DNA of 64,000 nucleotides from Betaproteobacteria bacterium (GCA_947458265.1 CANGYF010000019.1:1-64000), one strand, 5' to 3'. Shown: positions 46,944-57,514, counted from the first letter of the stretch. A program made the numbers and translations. Notes: generated by a model from the sequence alone, not told the origin.

Positions 46944-49900
46944 TCAGCGGCACAGCGTCAGCCTCCGTCCGAGTGGCATCACGAGCGTTTCCTGCCCTGC
47001 GCTGCCTTGCAGCAGCACCTGGTCCGTCTGGCCGACCAGCGTCGTCAGCACGTTGCCGAAGTCGAACGGCAGCGGGTTGTCGGCCTGCACAGGGGGAGGA
47101 CCACTCGGGGGTGAAAGGATGCTGGCGAGGGGCACCAACACCCCGTTGTTCGCGATGCCGACGTCGACGCCTGGATTCAGGAACGGGTCGACGCCCAGGT
47201 TGGTGAAGGTGCAGGTGAACGCGGTGCCGCACGCGAAGTTCACGATGTTCACCGCGCCGTTGCCGAACACGGCATCCGCATTGGCCCCTGTGCCGCCGAC
47301 CAGGCTGATGCCGCCAGTGGTGCCCAGCGCCATCGCCGGGTCGGGCGTGGTGATCGCTGCATAGGCGTTGTTGCCGCTCCCGCCCTGGATCAGCACGCTG
47401 TCCGGCGTAGCGGGCCCGGTCACCACGATGGTCTGCGACCCGCTGCTCTGGATCAGCGCGAAGGCGTTGCTGCCGCTGCCACCGATCACCTGGACCGGCC
47501 CGTTGGACAGGATGGTCTGCACCAGGGGATCGAGCGAGGCGCTGCCGCCCGCGCCGCCAGCCACCGTGATGCCGGAGGGCAGCGTACTCGGGGTGAGGAT
47601 GCTGATCGTCTGGTTGCCAGAAGAGTCGAGCTTGGCCGTTGCCGCGCCGGTCGACCCACCCTGGATGGTGATCGAGCGCGCGAAGATGTCCTGGTTCGTC
47701 GCCTTGATCACCGACGGCCCGAGGGCTACCGCATCGCCGATGAAGATGCGGCCATCGCGTACCCCCTGCATCAGTTCTGGATAGTCGGCCTGGATCAGCT
47801 GGTTGCCGACCGCCCCGACCTGCGCGCTGCCGGTGCCGAACGCAGCCACCTTCAGGCTGAAGCCGTACGGGGTGCCGTCGGTGGTGTGGATCGACTGGTC
47901 GACGCCGGCGGTCACCTCCGCGTTGCCGGTCGCGCCCGGCGCGGTCGTGACTTCAAGCGCGCCCACCGCGGTGAAGGTCTGAGAGCCAGAGGCCGCGATC
48001 TTCGCGCTGCCGCTGCCGCCGCTCGCCTGCACCAGCACCGGGCCGGAGGCCGCGCCGAAGGTCTGGTCGCCGCCGGTGTTGGCGATCTGCGCAATGCCGC
48101 TGCCGGCCGTTGCCGTGACGATGATGCCGCTGTTGCCGGTGATCGACTGCAGTCCGGAGGTGGTATCGATGGTTGCCGTGCCGCTGCTGCCCGAGGAGAG
48201 GACGCTGAGCGTCCCGGACGTGGCGAATACAAACTGCTGCTGCAGGCCGCGGTTTGCGATGCCGACCTTGCCTGTCGAGTGGACATTGTCGACCGTGATC
48301 GACGCGCCGTCGATGACCTGGACGCCGCTGCCGGCCTGCAAGATGCCCGAATGGTAGCCGTCAACCAGGGGCGCATCGACCGTGTTCGCGCCGGCGCTGG
48401 TCGTGATCTGGATGTTGCCGCCTGCGCTGACCTGCTGGCCGCCGGCGTTGACCACGTTGACGATGCCGGAGGGGGCGTAGGCCGCGCCGCTGCGGATGGT
48501 CAGGCTGCCGGTGTAGACCGTCTGGTCACCGGCCCCATTGATGATCAGGGCTCCGGCCGCGTTGGTGGAACCCGCGGCACCGGTGCCTCCTGCCAGCGTC
48601 GTGTTGCCGAAGAAGAAGGTCTGGCCGAGAGCCGAGTCGATCTGAGCGACCGTCCCGGCTGCGGTGCCTCCGCTCAGCTGGACGGTACTGGCGGAGATGC
48701 TCTGCACGCTGCCGACGGCGGAGATCTTCGCCCACGACTGGGCATCCGTGCCGCCGGTGAGCGTGAGGTTGCCGAGGTTCAGGGTCTGCGGGCCCGCGCT
48801 GCGGATTTCCGCCACCGAGTTCGGGCCGGCACCGCCGGTCAGCGTCGTCGGGTTGGTCGCGCCGAGCGTCTGGTCGCCGCCGGCGACGATACGCGCCGAC
48901 GCCGAGTTCGCGCCTGCAGTTCCCCCACCAGCCAGGGACAGCGATGTCGGGTAGATGAACTGCGGCACGCTGCCGAGGGACAGGATCTGCGCATCGGCAC
49001 CGCTGCCGGTACCCGCGACCAGGCTGGTGGCGGCCGTTCTGATGTCCTGGCCCGTGCCGCGGATCAGCGCATGGCCGCCGGTGGCGGCGCTGCCGGTCAT
49101 CGCGAGGCTGCTGGCCGAGGTGACGCGCTGTGCACCGGTGGCGATGATCTCGGCGAACGCATTGGTGCCGCTTCCGGCCGCGATCGCGATCGTGTCGACC
49201 GGGTCGATGTTGCAGCAGAAATAGCTCGGGCCGCCGATCACCTGATTGCTCGTGCTGGTGCTGGCAATACGCGCATGGGCTCCGCTGCCGGTGCCGCCGT
49301 TCACGTTCAGTACCGCGAATGGCTCCACCAGCTGCTGGCCACCGGTGCTGCGCAGTTCGACCGACGATCCGGCGCCGCTGCCGCCCTGCAGCGTGACCGT
49401 GTCGGTGGCGTAAGGGGTACAGCAGCGGAACGGATCGCCGATTCTCTGCGTGCCGCTCCCGCTGTTGTGCACGAGCACCGTGCCATCGCCGCCGATGCCG
49501 CCGGTGAGCACGATCGACCCGCGTGCCTCCAGCAACTGCCCGCCGTTGCCGGACTGGCGCACCAGCACCGAGGCCGCTTCCGTGCCGCCGGCGGTACCAC
49601 CACCGGTCAGCCTGATGTCGCCGGGCGCTCGCAGGACTTGTTGCCCGGCGCCGGTCGATTGGATGGCCACGCCCGCGCCGCTACCCGCATTCAGCAGGAT
49701 GGAGCCTGCGCCGGTAGAGAATCCGGCGATCAGAGTCTGCGAACCGTCCGTAGAGGTCAGCGTCGCGGTCGAGCTGCCCGTGCTCCCGCCCAGCAGCCGG
49801 ATATCTTTCGAGCTGACCATGTCCTGGACCCCCCCGGTAACGGCAATCGCGCCGATGGGCTCGAACACGATATCGCTTCCGCCGACGAAGGTGGTCAGGT

Positions 49901-52900
49901 ACTGGGGGCCCGTCGCAGTCAGCGTCGCGCGGCCATCGACCTTCAGTTCGCCGCTCACCGCACCGAAAAACTGGTTGTCATTCACAAGCACCAGCGCGTT
50001 GCCGGTGCCATCCAGGTGCAGTCGACCCGCCGATTCCAGCCGCAGCGCTGTCGCGGCGATCGACGAGGCGCCGGTGCCGGCGCCGATGACCCGCATGCCG
50101 CCGGCCGTGGTGGTGACCCCCAGAAAGTCGAGCGGCGTCGTCGACGAAACGGTGCCGATCTGGAGTTCACCGGACAGCCGGGCCAGTCCGAATGCCTGGG
50201 TCGGCGCGGTGATCAACGGATCGGGCCCGGTCCCGGTGGCATCGATCGACAGGAAGATCGACTTGAGGGCGGTATCCGAGGCGACCGACAACGTGTTCGT
50301 GGCGCGCAGCGAGAGATCGGTCGTGCCGGCGAGGTCGGCGTAGATGTCGCCGCCGTCGAGGTTGACCGACGAGGCGCTGACCCGGAATCGCTGGTTGGCG
50401 GGGCTGGCGCCGATCGCATTGCCGCCGACGGACCTGACGTTGACGGCGGTGTTCGAGCGGACTTCGCCGGCCGCGGAGGTGCGCCGGACCTGCTGCGCGG
50501 CGTTGATCGTCACCGGCGAGCCGCCGCCATCGATGAGGCCCGCAACGTCAACGTTCCCGCCGGAGTTGATGTTGACCTGCCGATCGAGCGCGCTGCCGGC
50601 GGCGTCGATCGTGGTCACGCGCACGTCTCCGTTCGGCGCTTCGAGTACCACGCGGCCACCGTTGGTCCGGATCGCCGGCACCTCGATCGTGCCGGCGCTG
50701 TCGTTATTGCGATAGCGGAAATCCAGCGCGCCGGCGCTGCCGCTGCTGTCCAGCGTGATGCGTGTACCACCGCCCGTATCGACCAGCGCGAGCGTCTGCG
50801 TCGGGCTGAGGCCATCGAGCACGAAGGTGCCGTTGTTCCGGCTGCGGGTGATGTCCAGGTTGACCAGTTCAGGGCCGGGCGCGCTGCCGGCGCCATCGAC
50901 CAGCGCAATGCGGGAATCCGCGCTGGCGACCAACGTGAGGTCCTTCGTGTTGCGCAGCGTGAGGCGCGCGTTGTCGGCACCGGGGCCGAGCAGGGAGCCG
51001 CTGTTGGCCGACAGCAGTACCGTGCCGGCGCGGATGCCGCCCCCACCGCCGGCTGCCTGGGTCTGCTCGATGCCGCTCGCGTTCGTGATCGACACCCGGC
51101 CGGTGTCGCCGGCCTCGATGCGGCTGAACAACAGCGGACCCGTGTTGCCGGCGTTGATCGATACGCCCGTTCCATCGGCCGACGTGATCGCACCACCCAG
51201 GGTCAGAGGGCCGTTCGCCCCGATCGACAGCACGCCAGCGTTCGCGGCGTCCATCGCGATCGCCCCGACCGTGATCGATCCACCCCGCAGCGAAACGCTG
51301 GTCGCGCCGGTGATGGTGCCGAGGTTCAGCGCCGGGTTGTTCGAAGTCGAAGAGCCCACAAGTACGTCGCTACCGGCAATCGCGCCGGCGATCACCGACG
51401 TCTGGGATTGCAACGTCACCTGCCCGGGTGCAACCGCCGCAGCGTTGATCGTATCGGTGTTCACCGCGCCATTCGCACCGACGAAGGTGGAGGCGCCGCC
51501 CGTGGTTGCGAGGCTGTTCAACGCACCGGTCGTCGCCGTACCGACGGCGGACAGGTAGATGGTATCCGCCTCGATCGTTCCGGTGACGAGGTTGCCGCCC
51601 GAGAACATCTGTACGTTCGACACCGGCGCCGCACTGCTGCCGATCGCGCCGGTCGAAATGACGCCCGAGTTGTTGAAGAGCCCGAGGCTGCCCGCGCCGT
51701 CGATCGTGCCGGCCGAGATCGCGCGCCGCGTCCTCAGGTTGAAGCTGCCGAGGCCGATGCCGGTGATGTTGCCGACAGTCAGCGTGTTGGGCGCACAGAC
51801 GAACGAGAAGCCGATGACCTCGCAGGCGCCCTGTCCGGCGGGGACGGAACCGGTGCCGCTACCCGTCAAGAGGCCACCAACCGTGAGGTCGCCGAGGCTC
51901 AGGTCGCGGTCGGCCTGGACGGTCAGCAGGCCGCTGCCGAGGTTCACCGGCCCGGCGATGCGCGTGATGTCACCGGTCGCGTTCTGCTGCGTGCGCAGCG
52001 TCAGGCCGCTGTTGGTCGCGCTGAAATCGATACCCCCGAACTCGATGCTGCCGGCAGTGCTGGTGAACGAGAGCGTGCCACCGTCCAGCTGCGTCGTGGT
52101 CGCCAGGTTGGACAGCGTGAACTTGAAGCCATCCGTGGCGAACAAGAACGGCTGGCCGGCGGACCTGACCCGCGCGAACCCGCCGGCACCGACGCCCGAG
52201 GGCGTCGCGGTGACGGTCAGGTTCACCAGCGGGACGGCACCGGTATCTACATTGAACTGGCGGGTGGCACTGACGGTCAACTGCGACGTGGCTGCAGTCA
52301 CCGCATCCGTGGGCGTGTCGCCGGAACCGATATAGCCGGTGCCGGCGGCGGAGCCGTTGGCGGTGAGCACCACGGTGCCACCAGCGACATCGAACGGCGC
52401 CGTGAACCCCACCGTACCGATGCTGCCCGCCTCAAGGGTCAACGCACCGAAGGCTGTAGCCTCCAACGCAACGCCATCGCTGGCAGCCGCAATGGTGCCG
52501 TCGATCGCGGTGATGCTCACAGCATCGGCCGAGCTGTTCACCTGGCCGATGGTCACGTTTCCAGAGACGGTGTTCAGGGGGCTCGACGTGATCGAGATCG
52601 CACCCGCGCTCGACACGTTGCCAACCGTGACGCTGTCGCGTCCGCTGGCGCTGAACGTGTCACGGTCGAGCGCGATCGTACCAAGCACCAGCGGGCCGCC
52701 ATTTGCCGTGAACGAAGTGCCCTTCCCGATGGAACCCGTGCCGCGGAGGTAGTTGCTGACGGTGAGGGCGCCGCTCGCCTGCACCGTGACCGGCATGTCC
52801 TGAACCACGATGCTGCCCGAGAACGGGGGGAGGCGGCCAGTCTGGTCGCCGGCAGGCACGGTCATCGAATCGACGACCATGTTGCCGTTGACCGTGTTCA

Positions 52901-55715
52901 CCTGGATCAGCGGCGACCCGCTGAACACCAGGTCGTCGAAGCCCGAAGTGGCCGAGAAGCTGGCCACCGTGACCGTACTGTCGGTCGCGCTGGCGGAGAT
53001 GGCCACCGGGCCGGTCATGCTGCCAGACCAGGTGCTGCCGGTGGTCGCAACGCCGGGCTCGAAGATGAGCTGGTTCGGCCCGCTGCCGGTGAGCTGGATA
53101 CCGAAGTTTCCGTTCGGCTGGAACGTGAACGAACGGCCGGCATTGACCTGCAGCGGCAGCGCGCTGGTGCCGATGCCGCCGCCGGACAGCCGGCCAGTCG
53201 AGAGCGTGACATCGGTTGCCACGACCTGTGATGCAGCGGATCTCGCCGTGATCGAGCCCGCATTCGAACTGATGTTGATTGATTCGCTGATCGAGTTGAA
53301 CGGCGCGGCGAAGGTGGTCGTGGACGGTGCGGACGCCACCACGTTGCCGACGCTCACGCCCTGGTCTCCGGACAACGTGATCGACGCGCCCGCGCAGGAA
53401 TAGAGCGAGCAGCCGGTCGCCGTGGCCGTGACCGAGGTCGCGTTCAGCACCGTACTGGAAGACAGGTTGATATTCGCGTTGCTGCCGGAGAACCCGTTGT
53501 AGGTCTCGAACGTGTTGGCGGGGGTGAACCCGTTGTTGTTGTTGTTGGCCGCGTTGTCTGCCGTCGCCGTGACCGACGCGGCATTGTCGATGGTGGCGTA
53601 GATCGAGCCTGCGGTCGCGGTGAGCGAGACATCGCCAGTCGTGTTCAGCGTGCCGGTGTCGACGCTGCGGCCACTGAGTGCGGCACTGCCGTTGCCACCG
53701 GCCCAGCTCGAGATCGACGTGGTGCCACCGGCAGCGGTGACCACCAGCGAGCCGCCTGCGGGGCCCGACCCGGCGATGGTACTGACCGTGCCGAGGTCCA
53801 CGCTGCCGGACGCCGCGTTTGCGCTGATCGCACCACCGGCGGTCGTGATGCCGCTGGTGCTGGTGGATGTCGCCGAAGTGAGGGTGACGCTGCCACCACC
53901 GCTGGTGATCACGCCGGTGTCGATCGACCCCGATGCCGAACTCAGCACGACCGGGCCGGCCGCGTTGAGCGTCGACGCAGACAGGTTGCCGTTGCTGTTC
54001 ACCGTCAGGCTGCCGGCACTGGCCACGCTGCCCAGCGTGACGCTGCCGGTTCCGGCGGTGGCGCTCACCGCACCCGTGCCGGCAGCGATGGACGGCGCAC
54101 CGAACGTGGTGATCGAACGGCCGGCGTTCAGCGACACGGCCCCGTTGCTGGTCGTGAGCGTCGAACCGAGTTGCAGGTCGCGCCCCGCCTGCGCGGTCAG
54201 CGACTGCCCCGCCCCGGTCAGCGTCACGTTCGAGTTGAAGCGCATGTCGCGCGACGCGTACAGCGTGACGTTGCCGGTGATGGCCGCCAGCGTTGCCGGC
54301 GAAACGGTCACCGCATTGTTCGGGAAGTCGGTGCTCTCGTCGATGATCGCCGGATTCAGGCCGCCTGCGGTGTCGATGAACAGGTCGAGCGGATCGAGCA
54401 GCAGGCTGCCGAAGCGGCCGTTCGGCGCACCCAGGTCGGCGCCGCCGATGAACAGCAGTTCGCCGCGGCCGGACACCTCTGCACGGCCGCCGTCGCCGCC
54501 CTGCGCACCGCCGCGTGCGGACAGCATGCCCAGGAAACGGGTGTTGCCGTCCGCCCAGGCAACGACGGTGCCGCCATCGCCATTGACGGTGGCATCGGCC
54601 TTCAACGTGACGCCGGACCCGACGAAGGTGGACGTTGCATTGCGGACCGCTGCATTGCCGCCCTGCCAGTCGCCGCCGACCAGCACGCTGCCGCCGCCGG
54701 TCGCACCCGACGCATCGGCCGTCGCGGTGCCGGCGAGCACGACGCGATCACCGGTGATCTCGACCCGGCCACCGTTGCCGGTGCTGCCGGTCGCAGACAC
54801 GCTGCCTTCGACGCGCGTGGCGCCGGCGGAATCCACCTGCACGCTGCCACCGGTGCGGCCATCGGCACGGGTGCTGCTGCCAGCCGTCAGGGTCGTCTCG
54901 CGCGAGCCCTGCAGCACGATCTGCCCGCCCGCGTCGCGCACCAGCGAATTGGCACGGATGTCCCCGCTGTGGCGCAGGCTTCCGGCGAAGGCACGCACGA
55001 CGCCGCCATCGGCCAGCAGTTGCCCGATGTTGACCACCGAATCGGTCGGCGCCTGGAGTTCGAAGCTGACCCCGCTGGCATTGAGCGAGGTGATGGTCAC
55101 CGATTTGCCCGCTGCGAGCAGGATCTGCCCGCCGGGCGCCTCGATCAGCCCGGTGTTCTCGATGTTCGGCGACACCAGCATCACCTGCCCGCCGAACCCG
55201 GTGCGGATCGAGCCCTGGTTGACGATCCGGCCGTTGCTGGACGCATCGCCCTGGAAGCGCAGCCGGCCGTCGATGAAGTCGCGGTCGAGCATCGGCAGCG
55301 TGGAGCCGATGAAGGCAGCGGTGTCTATCACCGCGCCGGGCCCGACGACGATGCCGTTCGGGTTGACCAGGAACACGCGGCCGTTGGACTGCAACCGCCC
55401 CATGATCTCCGACATCTGGCTGCCGGTCACCCGGTTCAGCACCGCACTGGCCGCATTCTGCTGGACGAAGCGCACCAGTTCGTTCGGCGCGATCGAGAAG
55501 CTCTGCCAGTTGATGATCGCGCCGGGGGCGTTGGTGACCGTCAGGGCGTTGTTCACCGGCGCGCCGATCTGGGCGGATCCCGGGATGACAACCTGTCCGC
55601 CGGTGGGCAGCGCATGCAGCCCGCCACTGCCGAAGGCAGCCTGCAGCGCAGCCGCCACCATCAGCGTGTGTCGAACGGTATCCCTCAGCGCGAAACGCCG
55701 GTGGTGCCTTGCCAT
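46944..55715 (-). CDS. Giant TpsA filamentous-hemagglutinin-like exoprotein
   Basis: A 2923-residue secreted beta-helix protein. ATG 55715 (MARHHRRF) follows GGGGGG, and a signal peptide ends near LHALPTGG. The N-terminal TPS secretion domain (about 35-290) has INWQSFSIAPNELVRFVQQ, SAVLNRVTG and the hallmark NPNGIVVGP. Residues 300-1900 are Gly/Ser/Thr/Ala-rich helix coils. From about 1920 to 2785 there is a distinct imperfect repeat of about 35-40 residues of the type LTGGTGxxxxAxIxSxGxQ. Cysteines are rare but paired, for example FRCC and FCC near 2096 and 2166. It heads the tpsA-fecR-tpsB operon. Adhesin, matrix protein or toxin carrier cannot be told apart; no C-terminal toxin domain is seen. 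Confidence 0.93.
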   Translation of the reverse strand: MARHHRRFALRDTVRHTLMVAAALQAAFGSGGLHALPTGGQVVIPGSAQIGAPVNNALTVTNAPGAIINWQSFSIAPNELVRFVQQNAASAVLNRVTGSQMSEIMGRLQSNGRVFLVNPNGIVVGPGAVIDTAAFIGSTLPMLDRDFIDGRLRFQGDASSNGRIVNQGSIRTGFGGQVMLVSPNIENTGLIEAPGGQILLAAGKSVTITSLNASGVSFELQAPTDSVVNIGQLLADGGVVRAFAGSLRHSGDIRANSLVRDAGGQIVLQGSRETTLTAGSSTRADGRTGGSVQVDSAGATRVEGSVSATGSTGNGGRVEITGDRVVLAGTATADASGATGGGSVLVGGDWQGGNAAVRNATSTFVGSGVTLKADATVNGDGGTVVAWADGNTRFLGMLSARGGAQGGDGGRAEVSGRGELLFIGGADLGAPNGRFGSLLLDPLDLFIDTAGGLNPAIIDESTDFPNNAVTVSPATLAAITGNVTLYASRDMRFNSNVTLTGAGQSLTAQAGRDLQLGSTLTTSNGAVSLNAGRSITTFGAPSIAAGTGAVSATAGTGSVTLGSVASAGSLTVNSNGNLSASTLNAAGPVVLSSASGSIDTGVITSGGGSVTLTSATSTSTSGITTAGGAISANAASGSVDLGTVSTIAGSGPAGGSLVVTAAGGTTSISSWAGGNGSAALSGRSVDTGTLNTTGDVSLTATAGSIYATIDNAASVTATADNAANNNNNGFTPANTFETYNGFSGSNANINLSSSTVLNATSVTATATGCSLYSCAGASITLSGDQGVSVGNVVASAPSTTTFAAPFNSISESINISSNAGSITARSAASQVVATDVTLSTGRLSGGGIGTSALPLQVNAGRSFTFQPNGNFGIQLTGSGPNQLIFEPGVATTGSTWSGSMTGPVAISASATDSTVTVASFSATSGFDDLVFSGSPLIQVNTVNGNMVVDSMTVPAGDQTGRLPPFSGSIVVQDMPVTVQASGALTVSNYLRGTGSIGKGTSFTANGGPLVLGTIALDRDTFSASGRDSVTVGNVSSAGAISITSSPLNTVSGNVTIGQVNSSADAVSITAIDGTIAAASDGVALEATAFGALTLEAGSIGTVGFTAPFDVAGGTVVLTANGSAAGTGYIGSGDTPTDAVTAATSQLTVSATRQFNVDTGAVPLVNLTVTATPSGVGAGGFARVRSAGQPFLFATDGFKFTLSNLATTTQLDGGTLSFTSTAGSIEFGGIDFSATNSGLTLRTQQNATGDITRIAGPVNLGSGLLTVQADRDLSLGDLTVGGLLTGSGTGSVPAGQGACEVIGFSFVCAPNTLTVGNITGIGLGSFNLRTRRAISAGTIDGAGSLGLFNNSGVISTGAIGSSAAPVSNVQMFSGGNLVTGTIEADTIYLSAVGTATTGALNSLATTGGASTFVGANGAVNTDTINAAAVAPGQVTLQSQTSVIAGAIAGSDVLVGSSTSNNPALNLGTITGATSVSLRGGSITVGAIAMDAANAGVLSIGANGPLTLGGAITSADGTGVSINAGNTGPLLFSRIEAGDTGRVSITNASGIEQTQAAGGGGGIRAGTVLLSANSGSLLGPGADNARLTLRNTKDLTLVASADSRIALVDGAGSAPGPELVNLDITRSRNNGTFVLDGLSPTQTLALVDTGGGTRITLDSSGSAGALDFRYRNNDSAGTIEVPAIRTNGGRVVLEAPNGDVRVTTIDAAGSALDRQVNINSGGNVDVAGLIDGGGSPVTINAAQQVRRTSAAGEVRSNTAVNVRSVGGNAIGASPANQRFRVSASSVNLDGGDIYADLAGTTDLSLRATNTLSVASDTALKSIFLSIDATGTGPDPLITAPTQAFGLARLSGELQIGTVSSTTPLDFLGVTTTAGGMRVIGAGTGASSIAATALRLESAGRLHLDGTGNALVLVNDNQFFGAVSGELKVDGRATLTATGPQYLTTFVGGSDIVFEPIGAIAVTGGVQDMVSSKDIRLLGGSTGSSTATLTSTDGSQTLIAGFSTGAGSILLNAGSGAGVAIQSTGAGQQVLRAPGDIRLTGGGTAGGTEAASVLVRQSGNGGQLLEARGSIVLTGGIGGDGTVLVHNSGSGTQRIGDPFRCCTPYATDTVTLQGGSGAGSSVELRSTGGQQLVEPFAVLNVNGGTGSGAHARIASTSTSNQVIGGPSYFCCNIDPVDTIAIAAGSGTNAFAEIIATGAQRVTSASSLAMTGSAATGGHALIRGTGQDIRTAATSLVAGTGSGADAQILSLGSVPQFIYPTSLSLAGGGTAGANSASARIVAGGDQTLGATNPTTLTGGAGPNSVAEIRSAGPQTLNLGNLTLTGGTDAQSWAKISAVGSVQSISASTVQLSGGTAAGTVAQIDSALGQTFFFGNTTLAGGTGAAGSTNAAGALIINGAGDQTVYTGSLTIRSGAAYAPSGIVNVVNAGGQQVSAGGNIQITTSAGANTVDAPLVDGYHSGILQAGSGVQVIDGASITVDNVHSTGKVGIANRGLQQQFVFATSGTLSVLSSGSSGTATIDTTSGLQSITGNSGIIVTATAGSGIAQIANTGGDQTFGAASGPVLVQASGGSGSAKIAASGSQTFTAVGALEVTTAPGATGNAEVTAGVDQSIHTTDGTPYGFSLKVAAFGTGSAQVGAVGNQLIQADYPELMQGVRDGRIFIGDAVALGPSVIKATNQDIFARSITIQGGSTGAATAKLDSSGNQTISILTPSTLPSGITVAGGAGGSASLDPLVQTILSNGPVQVIGGSGSNAFALIQSSGSQTIVVTGPATPDSVLIQGGSGNNAYAAITTPDPAMALGTTGGISLVGGTGANADAVFGNGAVNIVNFACGTAFTCTFTNLGVDPFLNPGVDVGIANNGVLVPLASILSPPSGPPPVQADNPLPFDFGNVLTTLVGQTDQVLLQGSAGQETLVMPLGRRLTLCR

Positions 55716-56003
55716 CGTCAACCCCCCGCCGCACAGCCCGGCGCATCGATCCCGGCGGATCGCACCCCGAGTTTGTGACCCGATTTCCGCCGGTCGATCG
55801 CCAGCGCCACAGAGTGGCACCCGGGACAGACCCGCCCCCGGCCGTTATTTTGCAGGACTTTCTCGCGATTGTCTGCACCAGGCAAAAGGGATTTGTCGCA
55901 TTGCGAGAAGGCGTTCATGATTTACGATGCTGTCAGTGTGCCCCCCCCCGACAGCGGCACATGGGACCGTGTCGGCGGACGGTTGGCACCGACCGTCGCG
56001 GGC
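55716..56003. other. Upstream region of the two-partner secretion operon
   Basis: These 288 bases lie between the tpsA start and the stop of the amidase gene, both leftward. The section 55840-55930 is AT-richer than its surroundings and probably holds the tpsA promoter. A 66-codon minus-strand frame here has no coding character. No motif recognised with confidence. Confidence 0.45.
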
Positions 56004-57329
56004 TCAGCCTGCCGCCAGCAGCGTCTCCATCGCCTCCGAAACGTCCAGCAGCCAGGCATCCCGGTCGCAGGCCGCCGCCAGTTGCAGGCTCGCCTGCCTG
56101 CGGTCGGCAGGGACGGCAGCGGGCAAAGGCAATGCCAGTGCCGGGTTGCCCGTATGGTTGAACAGCCGGGTGTTGCGGATCAGCAGGCCGGTGAACCCAT
56201 GGTCCCGGCCGCGCAGGCGCACCTGGCGAGCATCGACCGGGGGTGCCAGCACCGGCAGCGTCGGGCTGAGCAACAGGTCGACCGGATCCAGCAGGCGCTC
56301 GACAGCCGTCCTCAGGCGCGCACGTGCGGCCATGGCAGCGTCGTAGGCCACCCGGCTGACGCCGGATCCAGCGAGCAGGGTGTTGCGTACCATCGCGGGC
56401 AGCCGGGCCAGTCGCGAGGGGTCGCGCAGCACGTCCTGCCACGCCTGTGCCGCCTCGTGGCAGAAGACCGTTTCATGCACCGCCTCCAGCAGTGGATCGC
56501 CAGGCAGTTCGACCGGCAGCATCACCGCACCGGCAGCGGCAAGCCGTTCAAGTGCGGCAGCGACCGTGGCCGAGGTCGCCGGGTCGCAGTCGGCGACCAG
56601 CGAGGTCGCGACGCCGATCCGCAACTGTGCCCACTGCAGACCCGCGGGTTTCGCCCTCCGGCGAGCCTGCCCGGCCACCCTCATGCCCTCCGGATCGAGC
56701 ACCTGCTGCACGCGGCGCACCGTTGCGACATCCCGGGCGATCGGGCCGACATGGTCGAGCGACGTCACCAGCGTGCGCACGCCACGGACCGGGACGCGGC
56801 CCCAGGTCGGCTTGAAGCCGACGACGCCGCAGCAGGCGGCCGGGATGCGGATGCTCCCCCCGGTGTCGGTGCCCAGGGCGGCGGGCACCCAACCTGCCGC
56901 GACGGCGGCGGCCGATCCGCCGCTGGACCCGCCGACGGTATGGCCGGGTGCCAGCGGATGGCGCACGCGGGCGGTACGCACGCCGAAGCCTGCGTGGTCG
57001 GTCTCTCCGACCCCGACAATGATCGCGCCGGCTGCCTCCAGCCGCCGCACCGACTCTGCCGGGTCCACCGGGCGCCATTCGTCGAACAGGTCCAGTCCGC
57101 CGCGGCACGCCGCCGGCGGTGTGTCGATCAGGTCCTTGACCACGACCGGCATCCCGGCCAGGGGCAGCGCCTCGCGCAACGGCGCGGCTAGCGCATCCAG
57201 CCGGTCCGCCGCCGCGAGCGCGGCCGCGTCCATGCGCGCGCTCAGTGCATGGACCGACGCATCCTCGTGCTCGATGCGCTGCAGCAGCCGTTCGACCTGC
57301 CGCCGGGCGCTGCCGCCGGACGTGTCCAC
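56004..57329 (-). CDS. Amidase signature family hydrolase
   Basis: A 441-residue amidase starting at GTG 57329. The Ser-cisSer-Lys triad is Lys65 in MPVVVKDLI, Ser135 in [10 protein letters not shown] and Ser159 in [11 protein letters not shown], with the usual spacing. The later part ([29 protein letters not shown]) is typical. It resembles amidases annotated as AtzF/AspA-like catabolic enzymes more than GatA. It lies 10 bases after a 34-codon SDR stub and is divergent from an IclR regulator, which probably controls it. Substrate unknown. Confidence 0.92.
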   Translation of the reverse strand: MDTSGGSARRQVERLLQRIEHEDASVHALSARMDAAALAAADRLDALAAPLREALPLAGMPVVVKDLIDTPPAACRGGLDLFDEWRPVDPAESVRRLEAAGAIIVGVGETDHAGFGVRTARVRHPLAPGHTVGGSSGGSAAAVAAGWVPAALGTDTGGSIRIPAACCGVVGFKPTWGRVPVRGVRTLVTSLDHVGPIARDVATVRRVQQVLDPEGMRVAGQARRRAKPAGLQWAQLRIGVATSLVADCDPATSATVAAALERLAAAGAVMLPVELPGDPLLEAVHETVFCHEAAQAWQDVLRDPSRLARLPAMVRNTLLAGSGVSRVAYDAAMAARARLRTAVERLLDPVDLLLSPTLPVLAPPVDARQVRLRGRDHGFTGLLIRNTRLFNHTGNPALALPLPAAVPADRRQASLQLAAACDRDAWLLDVSEAMETLLAAG

Positions 57330-57339
57330 CCGCGGGCGA

Positions 57340-57444
57340 TCAGCGGTCGCGCAGCTGGTGCATCAACGGCCTCTGCTGTCCGCTGTCGGTCTCGATCATG
57401 GTGCCGGTGATCCGCGCTTTCTTGCCGGAAAGTTGCAGGTCCAT
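57340..57444 (-). pseudogene. Truncated SDR gene start (34 codons)
   Basis: An ATG at 57444 with GGAGA 6 bases upstream begins [14 protein letters not shown], which is the usual N-terminus of an SDR up to the cofactor motif TG. The reading then diverges into [19 protein letters not shown] and stops at 57340. It looks like the start of an SDR gene whose body has been deleted, with its ribosome site and promoter now feeding the amidase 10 bases downstream. A short real leader peptide is an alternative. Confidence 0.55.
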
Positions 57445-57514
57445 CGAGTTCTCCTGTGTCTGGTTTCGCCGGCCGATCGACGGAACGCGACACCATCTCA
57501 CAAGGGGATAAGGC

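Noticed and set aside
47886-53231. A 1781-codon open frame on the plus strand opposite tpsA
   Set aside because: It is Arg/Gly/Ala/Asp-rich without any domain and mirrors the third-position GC bias of the real exoprotein gene on the other strand, which has a signal peptide, TPS domain and secretion partner.
55718-55918. A 66-codon minus-strand frame upstream of tpsA
   Set aside because: No ribosome site, runs into the tpsA start region, and its composition does not resemble neighbouring genes.
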